This document shows, piece after piece, positions 1 to 6,659 of a DNA stretch of 13,190 nucleotides. Every line of letters begins with the position of its first letter. Position 1 is the stretch's first letter. The translations under genes were made by a program, and so were the position numbers. A model generated the notes under the pieces. The model worked only from the letters and a program-made list of their open reading frames with translations, was not told where the DNA came from and did not search any database. The stretch is from NCBI GenBank assembly GCA_022844585.1, contig JALHLM010000118.1, positions 1 to 13,190 of the forward strand, in the 5' to 3' direction. The stretch comes from Pirellulales bacterium (GTDB taxonomy: Bacteria > Planctomycetota > Planctomycetia > Pirellulales > JALHLM01).

Positions 1-1544
1 TGCGACTCGGAAACGCCGCCCACCGTGGTGCTGCCGCCGGAGGGGCCGCTGACGGGCAATTTCGAAGTGCCGATGTTGACCTGAACGTCAGCGACGTTGA
101 GCCCGAGCGTTTCGGCCACGATCACCGCGCACACCGTGCGAGTGCCGGTGCCGAGGTCTTGCGTGCCGCAGAAGGTCTCGACGCCCCCGGTCGGGAAGAT
201 TTTCAGCGTGCAATTCGAAGCGTGCCCCGCGCCGCCCCAGGTGTGGAGCGACACGCCCAAACCTTCCACGACGGAACCGGTGACCGGTCCCTTGCCGTGC
301 GGATGCCACTTGGCTTTCCAGTCCATCAGCTTCGCCGCGATCTCCAATTCGGCGAGGTAAACCTCCGGCGTCTGCTGCGAAGCGATGTTCGGGATGTTTT
401 TGCGAAACACTTCCAAACTGTCGACGCCCATCTTGGCGGCCAGATCGTCATACGCGGTCTGCGACATGGCACAGGCCTGCGGATGACCGGGCGCGCGCCA
501 GGCGCGGGCCTGCGGGACGTTCGTGCGGATGTTTGTCGAATTGACGCGCAGGTTCTTGGGACGGAAGACGTACGGAATGATGGTTTGACTGACGGCGCCA
601 CCGCTGAATCCGCCGCTTCCCCAATGGGTCGAATCCCAGACTTGCACCACGCCGTCCTTGTCGGCCCCCAAGCGAACTTTGACGTACCCCGAGGGGCGAT
701 GACCGCCGAGCTTGAGCTCTTGCTCCCGCGAGAGCATGAACTTGACGGGGCGTCCGGTCGCCTTGGAGATCTGGGCCGCCGCGATGCTCCAATAGTCGGG
801 GGCGAACTTGCTGCCAAAGCCGCCACCGATGTATTGGCAGATGACTTCGACGTCTTCGGGACCGATTTGCAACGCCGCGGCAAAACCTTCGTCGGTGCCG
901 GAGACGTTCTGTGTCGATAAGTACGCCTTCAGCTTGGCGCCTTCCCAGACCACGGTGGAACCGTGCGGTTCCAGGCAGCAATGCGTGATCACGTCGGCGC
1001 CGTAGTAACCTTCGACGACGTGGGCGCTTTCTTTCAGCAGCCGTTCGATTTCCTTCTCGATGAATTCATCTTCGTCGTCATCGTCGCCGGGTTCGTTCTC
1101 GGTTTCCGCGCGACCGCCGCCGGGGCTGGTGAGCTTGCCGTCCGTGGCAGCCTGGAGATTCTCGTCATCCAGAAATGCCGGCAGGACTTCATAGGCGAGG
1201 CGCAATTTATCGACGCCTTCCCTTGCGGCGCCTTCCGTCTCGGCAGCGACGGCGACCAGCAACTCGCCTTCCCAATTGATCTCCTTGCCGACTTCCGCGT
1301 GCGGAAAGACATGCACGTGGACCACGCCGGGGACCTTCAGCGCGGCGCTCGTATCGAGTCCCGTGATGCGGCAATGCGCATGCGGGCAGCCCAAGGCCAG
1401 CACGATGAGTTGCTTGGGCAGATTGATATCATACGTGTATTTCGCCGCGCCGGTGGCCTTCACGAGACCGTCGAGGCGTTGATGTCGCTTGCCGATCAAC
1501 CGCGCCTGGTCTGCCGCGGGCCAGTTGTATTGCACGTCAGCCAT
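1..1544 (-). CDS. Molybdopterin-binding large subunit, xanthine dehydrogenase/aldehyde oxidase family (partial, runs off left edge)
   Basis: This is the catalytic subunit of a molybdenum hydroxylase, which oxidises purines, aldehydes or aromatic heterocycles using water; the substrate cannot be read from the sequence. The frame is open from the ATG at 1544 to the window edge (514 codons) with the C-terminus missing. Visible family signatures are the molybdopterin-contacting IGGGFGSK (residues 239-246), RAWRAPG (347-353), and a GTQDLGTGTRT loop (460-470) followed by SGPSGGSTTVGG. The catalytic Glu normally near the C-terminus lies outside the window. The start is backed by AGGGAG at 1551-1556 and by an 8-base overlap with the iron-sulfur subunit gene just upstream, so the two are translationally coupled. 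No signal peptide is visible; export, if it happens, would be with the Tat-tagged small subunit. An acidic stretch at about residues 148-172 is unusual. Family assignment is secure. Confidence 0.93.
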   Translation of the reverse strand, partial: MADVQYNWPAADQARLIGKRHQRLDGLVKATGAAKYTYDINLPKQLIVLALGCPHAHCRITGLDTSAALKVPGVVHVHVFPHAEVGKEINWEGELLVAVAAETEGAAREGVDKLRLAYEVLPAFLDDENLQAATDGKLTSPGGGRAETENEPGDDDDEDEFIEKEIERLLKESAHVVEGYYGADVITHCCLEPHGSTVVWEGAKLKAYLSTQNVSGTDEGFAAALQIGPEDVEVICQYIGGGFGSKFAPDYWSIAAAQISKATGRPVKFMLSREQELKLGGHRPSGYVKVRLGADKDGVVQVWDSTHWGSGGFSGGAVSQTIIPYVFRPKNLRVNSTNIRTNVPQARAWRAPGHPQACAMSQTAYDDLAAKMGVDSLEVFRKNIPNIASQQTPEVYLAELEIAAKLMDWKAKWHPHGKGPVTGSVVEGLGVSLHTWGGAGHASNCTLKIFPTGGVETFCGTQDLGTGTRTVCAVIVAETLGLNVADVQVNIGTSKLPVSGPSGGSTTVGGVSES

Positions 1545-2154
1545 TGACATCTCCCTTCACGACAGCCACGGCGGCTTGAATGACATTCGCATACGTGCCA
1601 CAGCGGCAAATGTTGCCGTTGAGCCCGGCGCGGATCTCGTCAATCGTCGCTTTTGGATTCTTGTTGAGAAACGCCCGCACCGCCACGACGAAACCGGGCG
1701 TGCAAAAGCCGCACTGCTCCGCATCGTGTGTGACGAATGCGCGGACGACGGGGTCGACCTTGTCGCCGCCCAAGCTTTCGACGGTTTCGATCCGCTTCCC
1801 TTGGCAGGCGACGGACAGGAGCAGCGAAGCCATCATCGGCTTGCCATCGACCAGCACGGTGCAAGCGCCGCTGCTGCCGTCCAGGCTGACGGGCTTCGCA
1901 CCGGTCAGGTCCAGTTGATAACGCAGCGTTTCCAGCAGCGTATCGCGGGGCTCGACTTTCACCGTATGTTCGGCGCCGTTGACGTCGAGCTTGATCGACG
2001 TCGATTCACGCACGATGGCCGCGGGCTGCTCTTGGGCGTTCGCAAGTTCCGTTTGATGGAGCGCGGTGGCCGCAGCGACCGCACCGGAACCTTTCAGAAA
2101 TGCGCGGCGATTGACGCCCGACCGCGCGTTGGACCCTGGGTCTTTCCCCGTCAT
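1537..2154 (-). CDS. Tat-exported (2Fe-2S)-binding small subunit of the molybdenum hydroxylase, N-terminal cluster ligands mostly lost
   Basis: This 205-residue protein is the iron-sulfur subunit that normally passes electrons from the molybdenum centre onward through two [2Fe-2S] clusters. A twin-arginine signal (NRRAFLKG, residues 15-22, then an Ala-rich segment to about 40) predicts export of the folded protein. The N-terminal ferredoxin-like domain is recognisable by GACTVLVDG (96-104), but the usual CxxxxCxxC plus distal Cys reads S90, S95, C98 and S110. The C-terminal helical domain keeps all four ligands: C148 and C151 (CGFC) and C183 and C185 (CRC). One cluster should therefore form normally and the other is doubtful. 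The downstream large-subunit gene overlaps the stop. No FAD subunit gene is visible. The ATG at 2154 is chosen because it gives a complete Tat signal; the Shine-Dalgarno sequence is weak. Confidence 0.93.
   Translation of the reverse strand: MTGKDPGSNARSGVNRRAFLKGSGAVAAATALHQTELANAQEQPAAIVRESTSIKLDVNGAEHTVKVEPRDTLLETLRYQLDLTGAKPVSLDGSSGACTVLVDGKPMMASLLLSVACQGKRIETVESLGGDKVDPVVRAFVTHDAEQCGFCTPGFVVAVRAFLNKNPKATIDEIRAGLNGNICRCGTYANVIQAAVAVVKGDVNG
1551..1556 (-). promoter_or_regulatory. Shine-Dalgarno sequence for the large subunit
   Basis: The minus strand reads AGGGAG here, six bases before the ATG at 1544. It lies inside the end of the small-subunit gene and fixes the large-subunit start. Confidence 0.7.
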
Positions 2155-2346
2155 TCGTAGTCGCCTTGTGCAGAAGGAGCGACGCGCGCGTCAGGATCGT
2201 TGACAGGCGTTCGCTGGCGGAAAGCTGGACTAGCGGGACGTGATTATACGGCCTGTCAAAGGAGAAGCAACACTTTTGGGAGAAATGTTGGCGAGGTCGC
2301 ATCGGGCGGGATTTGCGCGACGGCCCGAGGCAGAATCACTACCGCT
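2155..2346. other. Intergenic region between the hypothetical-protein operon and the molybdenum enzyme genes
   Basis: About 190 bases separate two same-strand gene groups. Any promoter for the 2Fe-2S subunit gene should lie here, read leftward. I see no convincing -35/-10 pair, no strong terminator hairpin with a T-run, and no gene. Confidence 0.5.
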
Positions 2347-2841
2347 TCAGGGCGTCACCGGGCGGCGGCGCAACTCGATGGGGCCCTGGCAGCATTCGCA
2401 GAGCTTGAGTTCGTACATCGCGATGGCGCAGACGTCGCACCAGTAGTCGAGCTCCGCGCGGGCGCCATCGGCAGCGACTTCGAGCATCTGCAAGACTTGC
2501 AGTACCGGAGTTTTTTGATAACGCCGTACGACGAGGTCCAGGTTCATCGATCGGAGCCGCTCATCAAGACGAAATGCGCGGCCGCGCGAGTCTTCGATGA
2601 GGGGCAAGACCTCGGCGCTGTCGATGACGATGGCGAGAGTTCGTTCACTCGCTTCCGGCGACAATTCCAGGCCGAAATGTTCGCGCAGGGCGTCCCCCAA
2701 CCAGCCGACACGGCCCGTGACATGGACCACTTCGAAGTCGGCTTTGGCCGAATCGTCTGCGCTTGCAGACGAAATTGGCAATACGAGCCCAGCGCCGAGA
2801 GACAGCGTGAGGAGTTCGCGTCGCGATCGCAACGTGGCCAT
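2347..2841 (-). CDS. Secreted hypothetical protein with Cys-rich C-terminal motif
   Basis: The 164-residue product has an N-terminal signal with a twin arginine (RSRRELLTLSLGAG, residues 5-18; likely cleavage near 28 after SASA), so Tat or Sec export is possible. The middle (35-125) has no motif I recognise. The C-terminus carries WCDVC (134-138) and CECC (148-151), five cysteines within 17 residues, arranged like a small zinc ribbon or another metal site. The function is unknown. The ATG at 2841 lies only 12 bases after the stop of the upstream gene, so it is probably cotranscribed with it and the DUF1326 gene. The reading frame is more protein-like than the long open frame on the opposite strand, because it has a signal peptide and clustered cysteines. 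Confidence 0.8.
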   Translation of the reverse strand: MATLRSRRELLTLSLGAGLVLPISSASADDSAKADFEVVHVTGRVGWLGDALREHFGLELSPEASERTLAIVIDSAEVLPLIEDSRGRAFRLDERLRSMNLDLVVRRYQKTPVLQVLQMLEVAADGARAELDYWCDVCAIAMYELKLCECCQGPIELRRRPVTP

Positions 2842-2853
2842 GCGCGGCTCCGG

Positions 2854-3555
2854 CTATTCGCTCGCGTGGCCAATCACGACCACGTCGAGCGGCAGATCTT
2901 TTTCTTCCGTGCCGACGCGTCCCTTGCCGTCCAGGCGGAGCAGCCACCAATCGTTTGCTTCGTCGTGCCGCAGTTTTTCGTCCCCAGCGGATGCGGCCTT
3001 CAAGGCCAGCATCGCAGGGTGCGCGGTGCCGGCCGCGTCGGCGGCGTCTTTCAGCAAGGATTCCAAATCGCGCACGTCCGGCGACGGATCGGCGGCGGCC
3101 TTGTTCAGCAGCAGGAAATCACGCGTGGGCGAAGTGCCGACGTGCGCACCGTCCACCGGCTGCTGCGCGTAGCGGAGCGTGTACACGCCCTTCGCGACGC
3201 CTTGATCACGAAAATCACCGGTCTTGCGCGGCAGCCGCACGACGCCAATCAACTGGCCCGGCGTGAAGGGATACAGGACATCTCCCTCGGGAGTGAACGA
3301 CTTGACCTCCCACGACTTGAGGAGCCAGATCTCGCAGACGACGCGGCTGCCGTCGCGCACGACCTTGACGCCACTGCCGGCGAGTTGATCCGCGACGGCG
3401 GGATTTAATTCCTCAGCCGGCGCGGGCGTGTCGATGGATTCGACCGAATACTCTTGGCACCAAGCAGGCATGGGGAGGCACGTCAGCAGTGCGACCGCGC
3501 CTAAGATCGATGCACGGACCAACGACACCATAGCGACGCCCTTGGGTAACTTCAT
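2854..3555 (-). CDS. Secreted hypothetical protein, unrecognised family
   Basis: The 233-residue product begins with a signal peptide (hydrophobic core about residues 10-27, probable cleavage near AWC-QE, 31-35). The mature part contains a segment GVYTLRYAQQP (123-133) followed by TSPTRDFLLLN (141-151), a beta-rich pattern similar in style to small secreted planctomycete proteins, and DWWLLRLDG (202-210) near the end. There is no catalytic motif I can name, so no function is claimed. The second ATG (codon 9, position 3531) has a better upstream purine run (AAGGG) than the first and leaves a normal signal peptide, so the true start may be 3531. The gene starts 40 bases after the DUF1326 gene stop and ends 12 bases before the next start, consistent with the middle position in a three-gene operon. 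Confidence 0.82.
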   Translation of the reverse strand: MKLPKGVAMVSLVRASILGAVALLTCLPMPAWCQEYSVESIDTPAPAEELNPAVADQLAGSGVKVVRDGSRVVCEIWLLKSWEVKSFTPEGDVLYPFTPGQLIGVVRLPRKTGDFRDQGVAKGVYTLRYAQQPVDGAHVGTSPTRDFLLLNKAAADPSPDVRDLESLLKDAADAAGTAHPAMLALKAASAGDEKLRHDEANDWWLLRLDGKGRVGTEEKDLPLDVVVIGHASE

Positions 3556-3595
3556 GGTGAAAGTCTCGATGTCGGCGCTCGTCGAGCGGCGTTAC

Positions 3596-4267
3596 TTAGT
3601 AAACAAACGTGCCCATGTAGGCGCTGCGGCTGTCGGGGGCCGACCAGCGTTGGCCGATGCCGCGGCCGCGGAATTCGTTTTCGATGCAGACGCCGGCGGC
3701 GAAGTGTTCCAGCCGCGCGAGCGGCGGGTAGTACGCGGCTTCGTTACCGCAGATGCAGTCGCCGACACGTGCAGCCCGCGTCGAGAGCTTCACGACCTTG
3801 CCGACTTCGAGCTTGCCGCGCAGATCGAGCACGTCCAACGACATGGTGATCGGCTGAGCTTCGACCTTAACGACGTGTTCGCCGGCGCGGCCGACTTGTT
3901 GTCGGGCAAAGTCGACGAGGGCCTCGCGTTGCTCCGCCGTCGCGCGTTCGTCCACCAGGATCATCGACTTCAACTCGCGGCCGTTATCGATCCCCTCGAA
4001 GGCCAGCGTGTCGGACGAATGGACGACGACCACGACGCTCAGGCCAGCGAGATTCACGCCCGCGTGGTCCCCTTGGGCGACGTTCCAGGCCAGGATCGCG
4101 CATTTTCCGGCCAGGCCAGACTCGGAATTGGCAAAACAGGGCCCCGTGTAAACCTGGCAGGTACGGCTTTCCAGGTAGGCCCCCTCCAGTTTCGCAGCGT
4201 GGGCTACCGGATTCCCGGCGACCAACAGGGCGGAGAACAGCAGACCGAACAGCACGCGATGCAACAT
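3596..4267 (-). CDS. DUF1326 domain-containing exported protein
   Basis: The 223-residue product has a signal peptide (residues 1-24, ending VAHAA) followed at once by LEGAYLESRTCQVYTGPC (27-44), the characteristic opening of the DUF1326 family. Further family-like segments are GVNLAGLSVVVVVHSSDT (70-87), CICGNEAAYYPPL (171-183) and NEFRGRGIGQRWSAPDSRSA (197-216). Conserved-looking cysteines are C37, C44, C56, C171, C173 and C194, which could bind metal or form disulfides. The family has no established biochemical role that I know of. The frame is open upstream to 4438, but the ATG at 4267 is preferred because AGGAGG sits nine bases before it and a clean signal peptide starts there. It is the first gene of the probable leftward trio and is divergent from the beta-helix gene. 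Confidence 0.88.
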   Translation of the reverse strand: MLHRVLFGLLFSALLVAGNPVAHAAKLEGAYLESRTCQVYTGPCFANSESGLAGKCAILAWNVAQGDHAGVNLAGLSVVVVVHSSDTLAFEGIDNGRELKSMILVDERATAEQREALVDFARQQVGRAGEHVVKVEAQPITMSLDVLDLRGKLEVGKVVKLSTRAARVGDCICGNEAAYYPPLARLEHFAAGVCIENEFRGRGIGQRWSAPDSRSAYMGTFVY

Positions 4268-4501
4268 GGGAGGACCCCTCCTGAAAAACGTGACGACTCC
4301 CCTGCGGAACGGCACTCTCAGTTTAGCCATTGGTCCGCCGGAGGTCCACTTGGAGTCGCCGCCTCCGGTTCTAAGCTGGATCGGCCACGCGGGTGACGGC
4401 AGAATGGACACCCGGCGTTGTGCCGTCAACCGCTCCACGCGTTACACTACGCCATGGATGAAACGGACAGTTGCTCGTCGAGAATCCACCGCGAGGGACT
4501 T
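4268..4501. promoter_or_regulatory. Divergent intergenic region
   Basis: These 234 bases separate the divergent DUF1326 and beta-helix genes and must hold both promoters. Both flanking frames run open into it (to 4438 on minus, from 4418 on plus), but those extensions lack signal-like composition and the downstream starts have ribosome sites. I could not pick out specific promoter elements. Confidence 0.5.
4277..4282 (-). promoter_or_regulatory. Strong Shine-Dalgarno sequence for the DUF1326 gene, inside a small inverted repeat
   Basis: The minus strand reads AGGAGG nine bases before the ATG at 4267. It decides the start against the longer frame opening at 4438. The five bases GGAGG can pair with CCTCC between the site and the ATG, across a three-base loop (plus-strand 4269-4281). 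Confidence 0.75.
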
Positions 4502-5860
4502 ATGTCACGACCACACTCACAACGCAACGCGTGTCGTCACGCGGCGTTGGTGTTAGCAATCGTCTCGATGGCGCTTCTCGTGCCGGCAGGCGCGGCTGAC
4601 CCGGCCGACTTCTCGCCGCGGCCTGAAGAGCGACAACTGCCCCGCTCGATGCGGGCAGAGATGAGCGAGCTGCCGCGCGTCACCGTTGGGACGCGCGACG
4701 CCGACATCATGGGCAACAATGGCCGCGCCTTGCAGGCCGCCGTGGATTACATTGCGGCGCTCGGCGGCGGCATCGTCGAGATTGGCCCCGGCGAGTACGC
4801 GATGTCGGACTCATTGCATCTGCGTCCGCTCGTAACGGTACGCGGCACGCCCGGCGAGACGGTTCTGCGCAAAGCGAAGGCGGCCGTATCTCCGCTCGCC
4901 CTCGACGGCGACTATGGTGAAGAGCAAATCACGTTGGTGAATCCCGACGGGTTCGCGGTCGGCGCTGGCGTGGCGATCTGGGATGACAACGCGGGCGGGT
5001 TTCATACGACCGTGGCGCGCATCACGGGTCGCAACGGCAATACATTCTCGATCGATAAGCCGCTGAACGCCGATTGCATGGCGTCTAACCACGCGCAGGC
5101 GGCCACCGTGTTTGCCGTGATCAGCGGCTATGGCGCGGAGGGAGCACGCGTCGAGCATGTGACGATTGAAGGAAACAAGGAGGAGAACGTCGCGCTGAAC
5201 GGCTGCCGCGGCGGCGGCGTATTTCTCTACCGGTGTCATGGCGCGGTCATTGAGGACTGCCTGGTTCGCAACTACCACGGCGACGGGATCAGCTTTCAAC
5301 AGTCGAACGACGTGCGCGTCGAGCGTTGCGTCTCGACCAACAACGCCGGATTAGGCCTGCACCCGGGGAGCGGCTCGCAACGGGCGGTCGTCCGCGAGTG
5401 CGTCGCGCGAGGTAATCGCGAGGACGGCCTGTTTCTCTGTTGGCGCGTGCGGCATGGGCTGTTCGAGAAGAACGTCTTGGAAAACAACGGGCGGTTTGGC
5501 ATTTCCATCGGACATAAGGACAGCGACAACCTGCTGCGCGACAATCTCGTCCGGCTCAATGGCGAGGATGGCGTGATGTTTCGGAATGAAACGACCGGCA
5601 TGGCCGCGCATCGCAATCGGCTGGAGAACAATCGCATCGAGGACAATGGCGCCACGGCGCCTGCCGCGGGCATTCGCGTACGCGGTTCCACGGACGGCCT
5701 GGTGTTTCGCAACAATGTCATTCGCGATACGCGCCCAATGGATGGACAAACCCAGGAAGTGGGCATCCGGATCGAGGAAGATGCCGGCGAAGTGACTTTG
5801 GAGGACAACGACGTGCAAGCGAAGACGACCGTGGACGATCGCCGCTCGGAGAAGCCGTGA
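4502..5860 (+). CDS. Secreted right-handed parallel beta-helix repeat protein
   Basis: The 452-residue product has an N-terminal signal (hydrophobic stretch about residues 13-32). Residues 70-115 (NNGRALQAAVDYIAALGGG, then IVEIGPGEYAMSDSLHL) match the entry segment of pectate-lyase-like beta-helices. From about 215 to 440 there are PbH1-type rungs of 23-31 residues, each with a turn residue in the same place: C253, C276, C300, N324, N348, N377, N405 and N436. Such proteins usually bind or cleave polysaccharides outside the cytoplasm. No catalytic residues of a named lyase or hydrolase family could be identified, so substrate and activity are open. The ATG at 4502 is chosen over the frame opening at 4418 because GAGGGA precedes it at 4493-4498 and the signal peptide follows. 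It is a single-gene unit, divergent from the DUF1326 operon. Confidence 0.88.
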   Translation: MSRPHSQRNACRHAALVLAIVSMALLVPAGAADPADFSPRPEERQLPRSMRAEMSELPRVTVGTRDADIMGNNGRALQAAVDYIAALGGGIVEIGPGEYAMSDSLHLRPLVTVRGTPGETVLRKAKAAVSPLALDGDYGEEQITLVNPDGFAVGAGVAIWDDNAGGFHTTVARITGRNGNTFSIDKPLNADCMASNHAQAATVFAVISGYGAEGARVEHVTIEGNKEENVALNGCRGGGVFLYRCHGAVIEDCLVRNYHGDGISFQQSNDVRVERCVSTNNAGLGLHPGSGSQRAVVRECVARGNREDGLFLCWRVRHGLFEKNVLENNGRFGISIGHKDSDNLLRDNLVRLNGEDGVMFRNETTGMAAHRNRLENNRIEDNGATAPAAGIRVRGSTDGLVFRNNVIRDTRPMDGQTQEVGIRIEEDAGEVTLEDNDVQAKTTVDDRRSEKP

Positions 5861-6075
5861 TCTGCTGCCAGGCCGGCGGATTTGGTCGCGGACGGGGGAG
5901 TTGGGGGCTGGGGATTCTGGAAAAAAGTGCGCGGCGAAATTCTTTTCGGGGCGTGTTGGTTTGCGTGGTGACGTGAATCGCATTGGTGGGGCGGGTCGCG
6001 CTTTGCTTTAGTTTACTTGCCGGCGCCGCCAAATTGTACGCCCGCGCGTTCGAGGGTAGTGGGTCAGTTTGAATT
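5861..6075. other. Intergenic region between convergent genes, with G-rich tract and repeat copy A
   Basis: No gene is supported here. Plus-strand G-runs of five, five and four bases lie at 5894-5913. A short repeat copy (5951-6040) resembles one at 6514-6608. No clear intrinsic terminator was found for either flanking gene. Confidence 0.5.
5951..6040. repeat. Degenerate repeat, copy A
   Basis: It begins with an 11-base word, GCGTGTTGGTT (5951-5961), also found at 6514-6524. It later contains TTTAGTT (6007-6013) and a 22-base block (6019-6040) that matches 17 of 22 bases at 6587-6608. The spacing between blocks differs by about four bases between copies. The two copies flank the small membrane protein gene in the same orientation. 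Confidence 0.4.
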
Positions 6076-6381
6076 CTAGAGACCGAAGCCTCCCCAGTGC
6101 GGGCGGTCCCAATCACGCGCGCCACAATTCGGACACTCGCGAAACCGATTGCGAATCGCCGTAACCCAACGTGGGCCTTCCCAGACAAGATAACAGGTAA
6201 GGAACCAAAGCAGCCCCGCTCCAAGCTGGAACCAACTCTTGCCAGGCTCTACGTCTAGGACGACGACGATCAGGGCGGCAACGACGAAGGTAATGAGGCC
6301 CGCAAGGATTTGTACCGGCAAGCAGCCGATGGCCATCGGCGTGCCTATGGACTTTCCACACTGATTGCATTTTGAAAGCAC
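6076..6381 (-). CDS. Small membrane protein with two CxxC pairs
   Basis: The predicted product of 101 residues has CNQC at residues 5-8, two hydrophobic segments (about 24-42 and 52-68) separated by a short acidic loop, and CPNC at 83-86 near the C-terminus. The two half-sites could meet on the same side of the membrane to form one zinc ribbon, since two membrane passes return the chain to the same face. The family is not recognised and the function is unknown. The start is taken as GTG at 6381 because AGGAAG precedes it by five bases; a TTG at 6408 would add nine residues but has no ribosome site. Flanking degenerate repeats and a neighbouring gene remnant suggest an accessory location. Confidence 0.68.
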   Translation of the reverse strand: MLSKCNQCGKSIGTPMAIGCLPVQILAGLITFVVAALIVVVLDVEPGKSWFQLGAGLLWFLTCYLVWEGPRWVTAIRNRFRECPNCGARDWDRPHWGGFGL

Positions 6382-6513
6382 TTTGACTTCCTGGGCGATG
6401 TATGCCAAATATAGGGCATGCCTAAACGCTCAGTCGAGGAAAAGGTGGCATGAACCGATTTCATTTTAGGGAGCGGCGCTGGTCCCGTCAGGCAATTAGC
6501 TGGCGCGGGTTTG

Positions 6514-6608
6514 GCGTGTTGGTTGATGTGAGCTTGGCGCGACGGGCTTTGGTTTCGATGAGGGCGCCTGACCTACGATTTTAGTTGCTGGCTCCGTCGA
6601 ATTGAACG
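6514..6608. repeat. Degenerate repeat, copy B
   Basis: This is the partner of the copy at 5951-6040: GCGTGTTGGTT at 6514-6524, TTTAGTT at 6580-6586 and a 22-base block at 6587-6608 with 17 identities. Read on the minus strand, the block encodes AVQFDGASN followed by a stop, so it may descend from a coding end. Confidence 0.4.
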
Positions 6609-6659
6609 GCGGTGGGGGAATGCCCGGAAGAAAAGGCTGAAAGATGGTGCGGCAGGAAG

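Noticed and set aside
159..920. Long plus-strand open frame opposite the molybdopterin subunit
   Set aside because: It is Arg/Asp/Gly rich with no domain, lies wholly antisense to a clear family match, and reflects GC-rich codon structure.
2006..2302. Minus-strand open frame over the start of the 2Fe-2S gene
   Set aside because: It overlaps the Tat signal coding region in another frame and has no recognisable feature.
2200..3408. 402-codon plus-strand open frame
   Set aside because: It crosses two minus-strand genes with signal peptides and tight spacing; its translation has no motif or signal and low-complexity character.
3428..4396. 322-codon plus-strand open frame
   Set aside because: It is antisense to the recognisable DUF1326 gene and has no domain of its own.
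5894..5913. Possible G-quadruplex in the G-rich tract
   Set aside because: There are only three clear runs of four or more G and the fourth is GG; nothing links it to a gene signal.
5351..5983. Minus-strand open frame opposite the beta-helix gene
   Set aside because: It is antisense to a repeat-structured gene; its composition mirrors that repeat and shows no independent domain.
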